64,000 bases of DNA from Bacteroidetes bacterium 47-18 (GTDB taxonomy: Bacteria > Bacteroidota > Bacteroidia > Chitinophagales > Chitinophagaceae). Position numbers and translations under genes: made by a program. The DNA is taken from positions 326,206-390,205 of the forward strand of contig MKSF01000013.1 of NCBI GenBank assembly GCA_001897155.1, read 5' to 3'. Positions 1-8,940 of this stretch are shown in pieces. The notes beneath the pieces are model-generated. The model saw only the letters and a list, made by a program, of their open reading frames with translations. It was not told the DNA's origin and did no database searches. Positions within the stretch are counted from its first letter, which is position 1. Each line of letters begins with the position of its first letter.

Positions 1-561
1 GCGCTGCATAGCAGGCAGCCACCGGGCTTTCTGCTCCTCAGATCCGCATATATAGATCGACCCCATAGCCAGGCCCGACTGCACTCCGAAGAAGGTAGCG
101 ATAGAAGCATCTATCCTGGCCATCTCCATGGCGATGACCCCTTCCATCACAAAGGACAGTCCCGGGCAGCCATATCCCTTGTAGGTAACCCCGCATATAT
201 CCAGGGCGCGCATCTTATCTATCAGCTCAAAGGGGAATTCGTCGTGCAGCCAGTAATGATTGACCAGGGGCTTTACCTCCTTTTCCATGAATGCCCTGAC
301 CTTTAGCTGTATGGCTCTTTCTTCCGGCGTAAGCGTATGGTAAACATCATAAAAATCACCATCAATGGGCGGCAGGGCTTTCTTTGAGGTACCCGGCGAC
401 AGCATAGCCGTCAGGTGCCGGAGCTGCTTTTCATCCAACGCGGCAAATTGTTGCATCAGCTGCGGCAGATCCACTTTTGCGGCAATAGCAGCCAGCTGGT
501 CAAAATCAATATTCCTGAACAGTGCAATAGCCTGCTTTATTTTTGAAAATGTATGGCCCAT
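1..561 (-). CDS. Acyl-CoA dehydrogenase, glutaryl-CoA dehydrogenase-like (N-terminal part, runs off window)
   Basis: The reading frame starts at the ATG whose complement is 559-561 and stays open for 187 codons to the window edge, so the C-terminal half is not visible. The visible part is the N-terminal alpha-helical domain of the acyl-CoA dehydrogenase fold. LTPEERAIQ begins near residue 80, and the stretch YGCPGLS...VIAMEMARIDAS...GSEEQKARWLP matches the pattern of glutaryl-CoA dehydrogenase-type enzymes, which oxidise acyl-CoA with FAD in the cytoplasm. About 75 extra residues precede the usual start of the family. The FAD and catalytic-base regions lie outside the window, so the substrate cannot be judged. 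Confidence 0.85.
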   Translation of the reverse strand, partial: MGHTFSKIKQAIALFRNIDFDQLAAIAAKVDLPQLMQQFAALDEKQLRHLTAMLSPGTSKKALPPIDGDFYDVYHTLTPEERAIQLKVRAFMEKEVKPLVNHYWLHDEFPFELIDKMRALDICGVTYKGYGCPGLSFVMEGVIAMEMARIDASIATFFGVQSGLAMGSIYICGSEEQKARWLPAMQR

Positions 562-679
562 AACAGTGCTTTTAAGTTACAGCCTATTTAACAAAATTCA
601 GCCGCCAGGGTTGACTACCGGCTTACTCGGCTTGGTACCCGGTAAAGCAGTTGAGCATTGTTAGCAGATTTTTTTCATC

Positions 680-1723
680 TTATTGTTGCGGTACCAGGCG
701 TATTTCCAATGCCTCCGATGCTTTGTTAAGATTCACCCATTTCTTTACCGGGGCATATCCCTCGCATTGTATGACCAGCTTGCAATAATTCTTTGTATAG
801 CTATCGGGAACCGCTAATATAAACTGCCCCTTGCTGTTGACGGAAGCGCTTATATCCAATCGTGTATTGACAACCTGGATACGTGCATTATTCAAGGGTT
901 GGTTATCAGCACCAGTGACCCGGCCGGTGATCCCGGACGTCAGCCTGTTAGCTAAATTACGCTTTGCTCTTGCCTTTGCATGAGAATATGTGGCAAGAGG
1001 GTTTACGGAATAATCAAAAAGCGGACTAGCTCCACCCACCGTGTATGTATATCCGTCCATCTCAATACTAACAACAAGGTTAATTTCCCGGTGCCAAGGC
1101 AACTGGACAGGATTAATTTTAAATTGTTGCGTACTATATATGCCATATTCGATCAGCAGAGTTACAGCCTGCCCTTTCAGTTGCTCAGGTATTGTAAGCT
1201 CAAACTGCCCATTCTCATCACTAAAAGTCATTACATCCTCATTCTCAAGCAAAAAAACCGTAGCATATTCTACCGGGTTACCTTTTTCATCCCTTACCAC
1301 GCCGCTGATCATTAAAGTATCCGGTGGCAGCGGTACCGGGGCAGCAACAGCATTTGCGGCTGTCGTCTGTTCCGTAGTGTCCGGCCTGGCCACAACATCC
1401 TGCGCATGAACCAGCAGGGCCTGCGATACAGCCAGCATACCCGCCGCTGCCATAATTTTAAAATACCGCCATTTGTCACTGACGGGAACCGCGGCGCTAA
1501 GCGGCCGGTCGAGCTGGTCATTCCTGAAACGGCCACATACCTTACCGGCGCTATCCCGGAAGGCTGCTATGATCTCAGCATCTGTAGCATTTGAAAAGTC
1601 CACTACCGTATGCGCACAGTGAGCACAGAACCGCTGTCCGCCGGGTAGCTGCTGCATATTATTCCAGGCTTCCGCGCAGGGAAGACTGACTGAAAGAGTC
1701 ATAGTCCGTTGTTTCCTGGTCAT
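680..1723 (-). CDS. Membrane protein with CxxC N-terminus and two carboxypeptidase-regulatory-like domains
   Basis: 347 residues. The cytoplasmic N-terminus (about 1-85) contains a C...W motif followed by RFCAHCAHTVVDFS, a CxxC-type small metal-site candidate. One membrane segment lies near 88-106. Outside the membrane there are two CarboxypepD_reg-like beta-sandwich repeats, about 138-205 (SGVVRDEKGNPVEYATVFL) and 265-345 (TGRVTGADNQPLNNARI). This architecture recurs in Chitinophagaceae as proteins named only by the regulatory-like domain. The function is unknown; the repeats suggest an extracytoplasmic binding role. A second in-frame Met seven codons downstream is an alternative start. The gene stands alone, 118 bases before the acyl-CoA dehydrogenase gene on the same strand. 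Confidence 0.8.
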   Translation of the reverse strand: MTRKQRTMTLSVSLPCAEAWNNMQQLPGGQRFCAHCAHTVVDFSNATDAEIIAAFRDSAGKVCGRFRNDQLDRPLSAAVPVSDKWRYFKIMAAAGMLAVSQALLVHAQDVVARPDTTEQTTAANAVAAPVPLPPDTLMISGVVRDEKGNPVEYATVFLLENEDVMTFSDENGQFELTIPEQLKGQAVTLLIEYGIYSTQQFKINPVQLPWHREINLVVSIEMDGYTYTVGGASPLFDYSVNPLATYSHAKARAKRNLANRLTSGITGRVTGADNQPLNNARIQVVNTRLDISASVNSKGQFILAVPDSYTKNYCKLVIQCEGYAPVKKWVNLNKASEALEIRLVPQQ

Positions 1724-2059
1724 ATGATTGCGTATAAATCAAAATTTTCCTCCTAAATATAATGACTTACAGCCGGAAAAGAGCATGTTAAAACAAGATT
1801 CACCGGATTACCTCATATCCATAGCGCTGCTCTCCGCGTCAGAATTACCGGCAATCATTCGGTGTATATGCTGCAATACAGAGCCGCCTTGCGGGATATT
1901 ATAATCAAATATGGTACATATAATATCACTAAACTATATAATTTATTAGCAGCCATAAGTATAGCTTAAGCCGCATTTCGGGGCCGGAATTTAAGTGGGC
2001 GGACAGGTCATATCCTACTGTCTTTTTAGTATTTTTGATAGTAAGCATTCCTTTGGCGT
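1724..2059. other. Divergent intergenic region
   Basis: These 336 bases lie between divergently transcribed genes. No coding frame is supported. The right end carries a -7 promoter-like motif for the radical SAM gene; nothing else is recognisable. Confidence 0.6.
2030..2037 (+). promoter_or_regulatory. Bacteroidota -7 promoter element
   Basis: TATTTTTG fits the TAnnTTTG consensus of the Bacteroidota housekeeping sigma factor. It ends 22 bases before the radical SAM gene start. No clear -33 TTTG was found at the expected spacing. Confidence 0.4.
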
Positions 2060-3313
2060 ATGTATGAAAGAATAAGAGAGAAGCTGAGCATCCTGGCCGA
2101 TGCAGCCAAATATGACGTGTCCTGCTCTTCGAGCGGAAGCGACCGTAAGAACACAGGAAAAGGTATCGGCGATACCGGCTCCGGCATTTGCCACACCTAT
2201 ACGGAAGACGGCAGGTGTGTTTCCCTGCTCAAGATATTGCTGACCAATTTCTGCATTTACGATTGCGCATTCTGTGTTTCCAGGCGAAGCAATGATATCA
2301 GGCGGGCGGCCTTTACGGTAGAAGAGGTGGTATCCCTTACCATGAATTTTTACAGGCGCAATTATATAGAAGGGCTGTTCCTGAGCTCCGGCATTTTCAA
2401 AGATGCTGACTATACCATGGAGCGGATGCTCCGCATCGTCAAGAAATTACGGCTGGAGGAAAATTACAACGGCTATATCCACCTGAAGACTATACCGGGC
2501 GCAAGCGAAGCGCTTGTAACCGAAGCCGGGCTTTATGCGGACCGGATGAGCATTAACCTGGAAATGCCTACCGAGCAGGGCCTGCAACTGCTGGCACCGG
2601 AAAAGTCACATGAAGAGGTCAAACGGGAGCTGGCTGTTATCAGGGACCAGGCAGTCGCATACAATAGCGAACGCAAGCTGATCAAGACCACACCCAAGTT
2701 CGTGCCGGCCGGGCAGAGCACACAGATGGTCATAGGAGCCACTCCGGAAAGCGACAAGGATATCATGCATACAGCCCAGGCGTTCTACAAGCATTACGCC
2801 CTGAAGCGGGTATATTACAGCGGTTATATACCCATCAGCAATGACAGCCGTATGCCGGCCGTAGGTACCCGGCCGCCGCTGATACGGGAGAACAGGCTCT
2901 ACCAGACCGACTGGCTGATGCGGTTCTATGATTTTGATGTGGCAGAGCTGCTGAACGATGAGCATCCCAACCTGGACATGGATATGGACCCTAAGCTTGC
3001 CTGGGCCCTGCGTAACCCGCATATATTCCCTGTGGATATCAATACAGCCGATTATAAGCTCATCATCCGTGTACCGGGCATCGGCATCCGTTCGGCACAA
3101 AAGATAATCGCGGCGCGTAAATTCGGTAAGCTGCATATTCACCAGCTGAAGAAAATGGGAATAGCCTATAACCGGGCGCAATATTTTATCCGTTGTGCTG
3201 ATTCTCCTTTCCTGCTGCGCGAGCCGGACCCTTCCCAACTGAAGGCCCTGCTGCTCCGGCAGAGCACCAGCAAATACAGGACCACAGCCCCCGAACAGCT
3301 CACACTTTTTTAA
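2060..3313 (+). CDS. Putative DNA modification/repair radical SAM protein (TIGR03916 type)
   Basis: 417 residues, apparently full length. The radical SAM cluster motif CxxxCxxC is present as CIYDCAFC (C65, C69, C72), so it should bind a [4Fe-4S] cluster and cleave S-adenosylmethionine. A TIM-barrel region follows. A helix-hairpin-helix DNA-binding segment lies near 328-370 (VPGIGIRSAQKII). The family is annotated as a putative DNA modification/repair protein because it is genomically linked to uracil-DNA-glycosylase-like domains; the actual reaction is unknown. The next gene begins 12 bases after its stop and is the usual partner (DUF4130), so the two are almost certainly one operon and one functional unit. 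Confidence 0.9.
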   Translation: MYERIREKLSILADAAKYDVSCSSSGSDRKNTGKGIGDTGSGICHTYTEDGRCVSLLKILLTNFCIYDCAFCVSRRSNDIRRAAFTVEEVVSLTMNFYRRNYIEGLFLSSGIFKDADYTMERMLRIVKKLRLEENYNGYIHLKTIPGASEALVTEAGLYADRMSINLEMPTEQGLQLLAPEKSHEEVKRELAVIRDQAVAYNSERKLIKTTPKFVPAGQSTQMVIGATPESDKDIMHTAQAFYKHYALKRVYYSGYIPISNDSRMPAVGTRPPLIRENRLYQTDWLMRFYDFDVAELLNDEHPNLDMDMDPKLAWALRNPHIFPVDINTADYKLIIRVPGIGIRSAQKIIAARKFGKLHIHQLKKMGIAYNRAQYFIRCADSPFLLREPDPSQLKALLLRQSTSKYRTTAPEQLTLF

Positions 3314-3325
3314 CTGCTATTCCCG

Positions 3326-4111
3326 ATGCTGACAGACGACCTGCCGATCTATATCTTTGACGGAACCTTTTACGGGCTGCTGACCGCCATTTTTGAATCG
3401 TACGAGCGTAAGCATCCCCGGATACAGCTTTGCTGCAGGGAAACGTACGCCCCGGAGTTCTTTTCCGGGCATATAGACATCCACAGTGATAAGGTCAAGG
3501 CACAACGTGTATGGAGAGGACTGCAGCAGAAAGTAGCATCTGTTCATCTCGGGCATTTCTATAAAGCCTTTTTTTCGGAACAGGCAGCCATACATCTCGC
3601 CTTATTCCGCTATGCCCGTTATATTTTCGATCATCCTGCCGGACACGATTTCAATTACGGCCATGAAGATGTGCTGGCCATAGCGCAGATGTCCCAGCGC
3701 GTCCACCGCGAAAAGCACAGGATGGAAGCTTTTGTAAGATTTAAAAAGAGCGGCAATGGCCTGTTCTTTGCAGTGATCAGCCCCGATTACAATGTGCTCC
3801 CGCTGATCAGCAAACACTTCAGGAACCGGTATGCCGACCAGCCCTGGCTTATTTACGATGAGCGCAGAAAATATGGTATTCATTACGACCTCCATGCCCT
3901 GCACGAGGTTACCATTGATTTTACTCAGGAGCAGGCCATGACAGCACAAACTGCAGTCATCATAGACGCACAGGAAGAGTTGTACACGCAGCTCTGGAAA
4001 GATTATTTCAGGAGCACCAATATAGCGGAACGCCGCAATATGAAGCTGCATATACAGCATGTTCCCAGGCGTTACTGGCGCTACCTGACAGAAAAAGAAG
4101 GGAAGCTATAA
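3326..4111 (+). CDS. TIGR03915/DUF4130 family predicted DNA metabolism protein
   Basis: 261 residues. It matches the family that accompanies the TIGR03916 radical SAM protein: YIFDGTFYGLLTAIFESY at the N-terminus and RFKKSGNGLFFAVISPDYNVLPLISKHF in two parts mid-protein. In many genomes this domain is fused to a UDG-like domain; here it stands alone and no UDG gene is visible in the window. The molecular role is not established. Translation is probably coupled with the upstream gene. A cytoplasmic location is inferred from the absence of a signal peptide or membrane segment. Confidence 0.88.
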   Translation: MLTDDLPIYIFDGTFYGLLTAIFESYERKHPRIQLCCRETYAPEFFSGHIDIHSDKVKAQRVWRGLQQKVASVHLGHFYKAFFSEQAAIHLALFRYARYIFDHPAGHDFNYGHEDVLAIAQMSQRVHREKHRMEAFVRFKKSGNGLFFAVISPDYNVLPLISKHFRNRYADQPWLIYDERRKYGIHYDLHALHEVTIDFTQEQAMTAQTAVIIDAQEELYTQLWKDYFRSTNIAERRNMKLHIQHVPRRYWRYLTEKEGKL

Positions 4112-4220
4112 GAAGTGAACCACCACCTGCCGGCGAACATCATAAGGTCAAACCGGCGTTACAGGATTGTCCGTGTTTTATAGTAATTTTAAAGACACAA
4201 CGACCTGATACCTTAATCTT

Positions 4221-5024
4221 ATGCTGATGAAACATTTATTGTATAGCGCATTTCTACTGCTGTGCTTTTCCTGCACCAATACTGCCACAACCAGGCAGGA
4301 ACCGGGGCATAGCGATACCGCCATTTCCATAGCGTCACCCGGATCCGCTGCCGGCCAGGCAAAAAGCAGGATATGCTGGAGAGGCACCCTGGATTCCAAA
4401 ATAGACATCCTGCTGCAATACCAGATAGCAGGTGAAATAGTGGAAGGTGAACTGATCTACCTGAACACCAGGGCGAAAAAACCGATAAAGATCATCGGTA
4501 CCGTTGAAGAAGACCAGAGCCTGCATCTCCTGGAGTTTGAACCTTCCGGCAATATCACAGGCATTCTTACAGGTACACCGACGGCAAGTGTCTTTGAAGG
4601 CAGCTGGTTCTCGCCCCTGACACGAAAAGACCTGCCTATGCAGCTCCGCAAGGTGGATACCTTTATTGCCACACAGAGCATCACAACGCTTCCGGCCAAT
4701 AATCCGGAGGGAGATTATTATTACCAATACAGTGAAGAAGGTACCCAGGGAGCATTACTTGTACGGAGTGTCGGCAACAGCCGGATATTATTTGAGATAG
4801 CTTCCGTAACAGACGCCCCGGCACGCAATATCGCAGACGTGTCTCCCGATACCGTCACACTGCAGGGTAATAGTTTTATATACACCATACCTGAAACGGA
4901 TGACTGTACATTCAAGGTGATTTTTTATAGGGATTTTGCTTATATAAAGTACACTAACGGGTATTGTAACGGCGTTTTCGGGCATAATGCTTCCGTTGAC
5001 GGGATCTTTTACAAGCAGCGCTAA
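4221..5024 (+). CDS. Predicted lipoprotein of unknown function
   Basis: Two close starts exist; the second ATG (4227) gives a tidy lipoprotein signal, MKHLLYSAFLLLCFSC, with the lipidated Cys at residue 16. A Ser/Thr-rich linker and a beta-rich mature part of about 240 residues follow. No family recognised. The reading frame is intact and codon use matches its neighbours. It follows the DNA-repair pair after a 109-base gap, so an independent transcript is likely. Confidence 0.72.
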   Translation: MLMKHLLYSAFLLLCFSCTNTATTRQEPGHSDTAISIASPGSAAGQAKSRICWRGTLDSKIDILLQYQIAGEIVEGELIYLNTRAKKPIKIIGTVEEDQSLHLLEFEPSGNITGILTGTPTASVFEGSWFSPLTRKDLPMQLRKVDTFIATQSITTLPANNPEGDYYYQYSEEGTQGALLVRSVGNSRILFEIASVTDAPARNIADVSPDTVTLQGNSFIYTIPETDDCTFKVIFYRDFAYIKYTNGYCNGVFGHNASVDGIFYKQR

Positions 5025-5271
5025 ATGATATGCCTATCTCCAATGTTTCTTACAGGCTGCAGAAATAAGCTGGTCATCCCTGATACACAATACAGCGGTA
5101 TTACCCGAACCAGACAGCGGTACGGATCATAAAATATCTGTATAAAGCATAAGAAAGCCGTATCCCGTTCCGGTTATATCTTTGCCGCTTATCATCCCTA
5201 ACAATTCAAAAACAGAGCCGGCGGTAATATACTACCGGCAACAATGCAAAGACCAACGGATAAGTAAGAGC

Positions 5272-5592
5272 TTATTTTTTCTTTTTGACGGCTGTTTTCT
5301 TGGTGGCTGTTTTTTTAACTGCAGCTTTCTTAGCAGCAGTTTTTTTAGTAGCGGCTGACTTTTTAGCCGCGGTTTTCTTGGTAGCAGCTTTCTTCGCAGC
5401 GGTCTTTTTAGTAGCCGATTTTTTCTTTGCCGGAACTTTTGCCCCTGCTTCCCTGGCTTCGGAAAGTCCTATGGCGATAGCCTGCTTACGGCTGGTAACT
5501 TTCTTACCGGAACCACTCTTCAGTTCACCCCGCTTCATTTCGTGCATGGCTTTTTCCACTTTCTTGCCGGCTAATTCAGATGATTTAGACAT
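5272..5592 (-). CDS. DUF6496-type small basic protein with histone-H1-like Lys/Ala tail
   Basis: 106 residues. Residues 1-50 (SELAGKKVEKAMHEMKRGEL and SRKQAIAIGLSEAREAG) match the short DUF6496 type. The remainder is a repetitive tail of AAKK/ATKKT units like the C-terminal domain of histone H1 and bacterial H1-like proteins. The tail should bind nucleic acid nonspecifically; a nucleoid or stress role is inferred. The gene is 27 bases downstream of the SDR gene on the same strand, so co-transcription is likely. The repetitive DNA may vary in unit number between strains. Confidence 0.85.
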   Translation of the reverse strand: MSKSSELAGKKVEKAMHEMKRGELKSGSGKKVTSRKQAIAIGLSEAREAGAKVPAKKKSATKKTAAKKAATKKTAAKKSAATKKTAAKKAAVKKTATKKTAVKKKK

Positions 5593-5619
5593 AGTTTAGA
5601 TATTTATTGGTTATAAGAT

Positions 5620-6480
5620 TTATCCGTTTATTATCTCACCGCCATTCGGGTGTATCACCTGCCCGCTGATGAAAGACGCATCATCCGATGCAAGGAATAA
5701 ATAGGCCGGAGCGATCTCGTTGGGCATACCCGCACGCGCCATAGGAGCATCACTACCAAAGGTGGCCACATCCTTCTTCTTGAAGGTAGAAGCGATCAGC
5801 GGTGTCCATACCGGTCCCGGGGCTACCGCGTTCACGCGGATACCTTTATCCACCAGGTTGCTGGACAGGCTGCGGGTAAATGCGATCACAGCGCCTTTGG
5901 CCGAAGCATAGTCTATAAGCTTGGGACTGCCCCTGTAAGCTACTACGGAAGCCGTATTGATAATAGCCGCTCCTTTTTTCAGGTGAGGAAGCGCATATTT
6001 ACATATCCAGAAATAAGAAAAGAAATCCGTATGAAAGGTTCTCAGCAACTGGTCTGTAGAGATACTATCCAATGCTTCTGCTTCCCAGTGCAGGGCCGCA
6101 TTATTGACCACGATGTCCAGCTTTCCGAAATGCTTGACCGTTTTTTCCACCAGCGATCTGCATACCGCTTCCTTTCCCACATCCCCTTTCAGCAACAGGC
6201 ATTCAGCATCATAAGCCTCTATTTCGCTGCGGGTAGTAACCGCATCTTCTTTTTCCGTAAGATATCCGATGGCTACACTTGCGCCCTCTCTGGCAAATAG
6301 CAATGCTACAGCCTTACCTATACCGCTGTCGCCCCCGGTTATCAGAGCTACTTTTCCGGCCAGCTTACCGGCGGGATATTCCCGTGGGTCTGTTGCAGGT
6401 ACGGGCTTCAGGTCGGCTTCTTTCCCCGGCCGCTTCTGGGACTGCTCGGGACGTAACTTACGGGTGGATTTCTTTTGCAT
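5620..6480 (-). CDS. SDR family oxidoreductase, YghA-like
   Basis: 286 residues with the roughly 40-residue N-terminal extension seen in YghA/glucose-dehydrogenase-like SDRs. The NAD(P)-binding motif TGGDSGIG is at 48-55, NNAA at 127-130, catalytic Ser near 179 and YASAK with Tyr192 and Lys196, so the active site is complete. It should reduce or oxidise a small carbonyl or alcohol with NAD(P); the substrate is unknown. Relatives are often stress-induced. First gene of a likely two-gene operon with the H1-like protein. Confidence 0.9.
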   Translation of the reverse strand: MQKKSTRKLRPEQSQKRPGKEADLKPVPATDPREYPAGKLAGKVALITGGDSGIGKAVALLFAREGASVAIGYLTEKEDAVTTRSEIEAYDAECLLLKGDVGKEAVCRSLVEKTVKHFGKLDIVVNNAALHWEAEALDSISTDQLLRTFHTDFFSYFWICKYALPHLKKGAAIINTASVVAYRGSPKLIDYASAKGAVIAFTRSLSSNLVDKGIRVNAVAPGPVWTPLIASTFKKKDVATFGSDAPMARAGMPNEIAPAYLFLASDDASFISGQVIHPNGGEIING

Positions 6481-6662
6481 AGTCGTAATTGGTTATGATT
6501 TTACGGAACAAAAAACAATCCGATATGTTGAAAGCGCAGTGTTAAAAAATCCTGCCATGCCGGTGTGCGGCAGCCGGGTTACGACCTGCCTACCGGGTAC
6601 AGCTTTTAAGGCTTTTACAGCAGAGGCCTGTTTGTTTCTTTTTATTTTAAAGCTATTCCTGT

Positions 6663-6670
6663 TAGCTTTG
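6663..6670 (+). promoter_or_regulatory. Bacteroidota -7 promoter element
   Basis: TAGCTTTG matches TAnnTTTG and sits 14 bases before the DUF72 gene start. The -33 box is not evident. Confidence 0.45.
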
Positions 6671-6684
6671 TAGAAAAAAAGGAT

Positions 6685-7581
6685 ATGCAATTTGGAAAAG
6701 TCGCCCGCCCTGACCTGGTGGATTTTACCCTTCCTGAAGATCATCCCGATACCCGGCGTGTCCTGGGTACAGCCGACGGAACCACGACCACTTTTGAGGC
6801 ATATGTAGGCTGTGCTAAATGGAACCGTAATGATCTGAAAGGTTTCTACCCCAGAGGCACAAAAGATGAGCTGGGCTATTATTCCCGGCAGTTCAACTGC
6901 ATCGAGCTGAATGCTACCTTCTATGGCATGCCTGACCGCAGGCAGGTGGAGACCTGGAAAGATAAGACACCGGCAGGGTTCAGGTTTTTCCCCAAGCTCA
7001 CCAACAGCATCAGCCATTATAAAAGACTTATAGATGTACAACCCCTGGTAGAAGAATATTGTGACGCCGTCAGCTTTTTCGAGGAAAAGCTCGGCATGGC
7101 ATTCCTGCAACTACACGATAATTTCAGCCCGAAGGATTTTGAACGGCTGGAGCAGGTGCTGCAACAATTCCCCAAAGCCATCCCACTGGCAGTAGAGGTC
7201 CGGAACGAGCAATGGTTTGCTGATCCCGGCGTTTTTGCAGCCTACACGGACCTGCTGGAAGCATTGGGTATGGCCAATATTATCGTAGATACCGCAGGGC
7301 GGAGAGATATGCTGCATATGAGACTTACAGGACGGGAAGCCTTTATCCGGTATGTAGGCGCCAACCACGCTTCGGATATATCGCGCCTTGATGTCTGGGT
7401 GGACCGTATACGGAAGTGGCGGGAACAGGGATTGCAGAAATTGTATTTCTTTGTACACCAGAATACGGAGCTGGAATCTCCGCTGCTGGCAACACATTTC
7501 ATCAAAGAGCTGAACCGGGCATTAGACCTCGACCTGACCATACCGGCAAAGCCGGACCAGGGCAGGAGCCTGTTCGATTAA
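6685..7581 (+). CDS. DUF72 domain-containing protein
   Basis: 298 residues covering the DUF72 (YecE-like) TIM-barrel domain: YVGCAKWNRNDLKGFYP near residue 48, the CIELNATFYGMPD motif, and the later LQLHDNF, AVEVRNEQW and YFFVHQNTE segments. The family is widespread, cytoplasmic and biochemically uncharacterised; an iron-sulfur or nuclease-related role has been suggested only by inference. Monocistronic between a promoter-like element and a strong terminator. Confidence 0.9.
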   Translation: MQFGKVARPDLVDFTLPEDHPDTRRVLGTADGTTTTFEAYVGCAKWNRNDLKGFYPRGTKDELGYYSRQFNCIELNATFYGMPDRRQVETWKDKTPAGFRFFPKLTNSISHYKRLIDVQPLVEEYCDAVSFFEEKLGMAFLQLHDNFSPKDFERLEQVLQQFPKAIPLAVEVRNEQWFADPGVFAAYTDLLEALGMANIIVDTAGRRDMLHMRLTGREAFIRYVGANHASDISRLDVWVDRIRKWREQGLQKLYFFVHQNTELESPLLATHFIKELNRALDLDLTIPAKPDQGRSLFD

Positions 7582-7627
7582 AGTAAGAGAGCGCGCCTTA
7601 CGGCCTTATATGATAGCCATAAAAGCT

Positions 7628-7665
7628 AACAGTCAGCCTCCTGTGCATACAGGAGGCTGACTGTT
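7628..7665. terminator. Bidirectional intrinsic terminator
   Basis: A perfect 17-bp stem (arms 7628-7644 and 7649-7665) with a GCAT loop is followed by Ts on the plus strand. It sits between the convergent DUF72 and baeRF3-like genes and can serve both. Confidence 0.85.
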
Positions 7666-7703
7666 TTTATACCGGGATCTGATACCGAAATTTACAGTAT
7701 CCG

Positions 7704-8810
7704 TCAGTACCGGGTGACCGCTCCGAAGCCGTTGAATTTCCGGAGCTCACCCGGGGGCAGAAAGACCACGTCACCGCCAAATTCCAGGTTCATCTGGATC
7801 AGGTCGTCATAGATATCATCCACAACCCCGGGACCATTACCGGTCTCTTCCTTATAAACTACCGCATTATCTTCTATAGCTGCCGGCTGGTATAAGCCAT
7901 TCTCTATAAACAGCGTCTGTACACGACCCATTGATATGGCATTCCTGATCTCACTCGTATCGCTCAGGAATTTATTGTCGTTGACAGCCTGCAGCAGCTC
8001 GGATTTCCGGGTCTCATTCTTTTGTGCCGTGTAGTCCTTCATCAGCTGCCACGCATCGGAGACAACAGCCTGGGCCTTATCCTGCTGCCTGCTGCGGGCC
8101 AGGAAATCAGGAATAATGGTATCTTTCCTGTCCGCCACTTTCAGGTATTTATAATAATTTTCCTCATCAGAACAGATCAGCACCGGTATATTGCGGTCCT
8201 TTATTACTTCATTGACCCGCTTGTCCACAAAGTTGAAAAATTCCGCTATCAGGTCCTTTTCCCTATCCGCAGCCTTTACTTCCGGTGACAGCATTTTACT
8301 GTAAGCTTCGTTCTCAACAGGAAAAGGATCGCCCCATTCCCTGATCTCCTTATCATTCATCGCTTCTATCAGGCGCGCGCCGTCCTTGCTCAGCACCAGG
8401 ATGAAGTAATGGGTATTCATGTTCACCGCACGTATCAGGTCCCTTACCGCAAAGGTATCGTCTATGATCACCCTGTTGGTCACCTCTACCGGCAGCTTTA
8501 CTATTTCCGCGATATCTTCATTCACGAACAGGATGAGGCTTTCCATGTTGTAGTTATGGTCCACCGTACCGGCCAGGTGCTCCAGCTTCTCTGTAAGCAT
8601 ACGGGCGGTTTTCTTATCTTCCAGCTCCATCAGCCTGCCCGAAGCTTCCGTGACCAAGTTTTTCAGTACGATAGCATCCTGCAGCGATTCGGGATGTGTC
8701 CTGTGCGTATTCAGTATCACAGTAATGCAATGTTCCTTTTTTACTTTTCTTAATTTGTTCAGCTGATTTTTATTCATAAGCACATTTTTTAAATATTCAT
8801 AAAATACCAT
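7704..8810 (-). CDS. baeRF3-like (bacterial archaeo-eukaryotic release factor-like) protein
   Basis: 368 residues from the first start; the Met at residue 12 (8777) is a credible alternative (MNKNQLNKLRKVKKEHCITV). ITVILNTHRTHP near the N-terminus, the VNEDIAEIVKLPVEV strand region and FILVLSKDGARLIEA fit the baeRF3 family, which has RNase-H-like and L7Ae-like folds related to peptide-release factors. A role in ribosome rescue or stress has been proposed for the family but is not proven. Stand-alone gene, tail-to-tail with DUF72. Confidence 0.72.
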   Translation of the reverse strand: MVFYEYLKNVLMNKNQLNKLRKVKKEHCITVILNTHRTHPESLQDAIVLKNLVTEASGRLMELEDKKTARMLTEKLEHLAGTVDHNYNMESLILFVNEDIAEIVKLPVEVTNRVIIDDTFAVRDLIRAVNMNTHYFILVLSKDGARLIEAMNDKEIREWGDPFPVENEAYSKMLSPEVKAADREKDLIAEFFNFVDKRVNEVIKDRNIPVLICSDEENYYKYLKVADRKDTIIPDFLARSRQQDKAQAVVSDAWQLMKDYTAQKNETRKSELLQAVNDNKFLSDTSEIRNAISMGRVQTLFIENGLYQPAAIEDNAVVYKEETGNGPGVVDDIYDDLIQMNLEFGGDVVFLPPGELRKFNGFGAVTRY

Positions 8811-8940
8811 TTTATAGCCAAAGCTGGCAGCCGTCAGAACGGTGCGGCACCCGGCACACTTCTAATATAGGCATTTTAATCGTGGGGCTCAACAAACACT
8901 TTAAATTTTAATATAATATTAATATTTAATGCTGTATTGG

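Noticed and set aside
5220..5250. Possible terminator hairpin after the H1-like gene
   Set aside because: The arms pair for only about five contiguous bases and no T-run follows on the minus strand.
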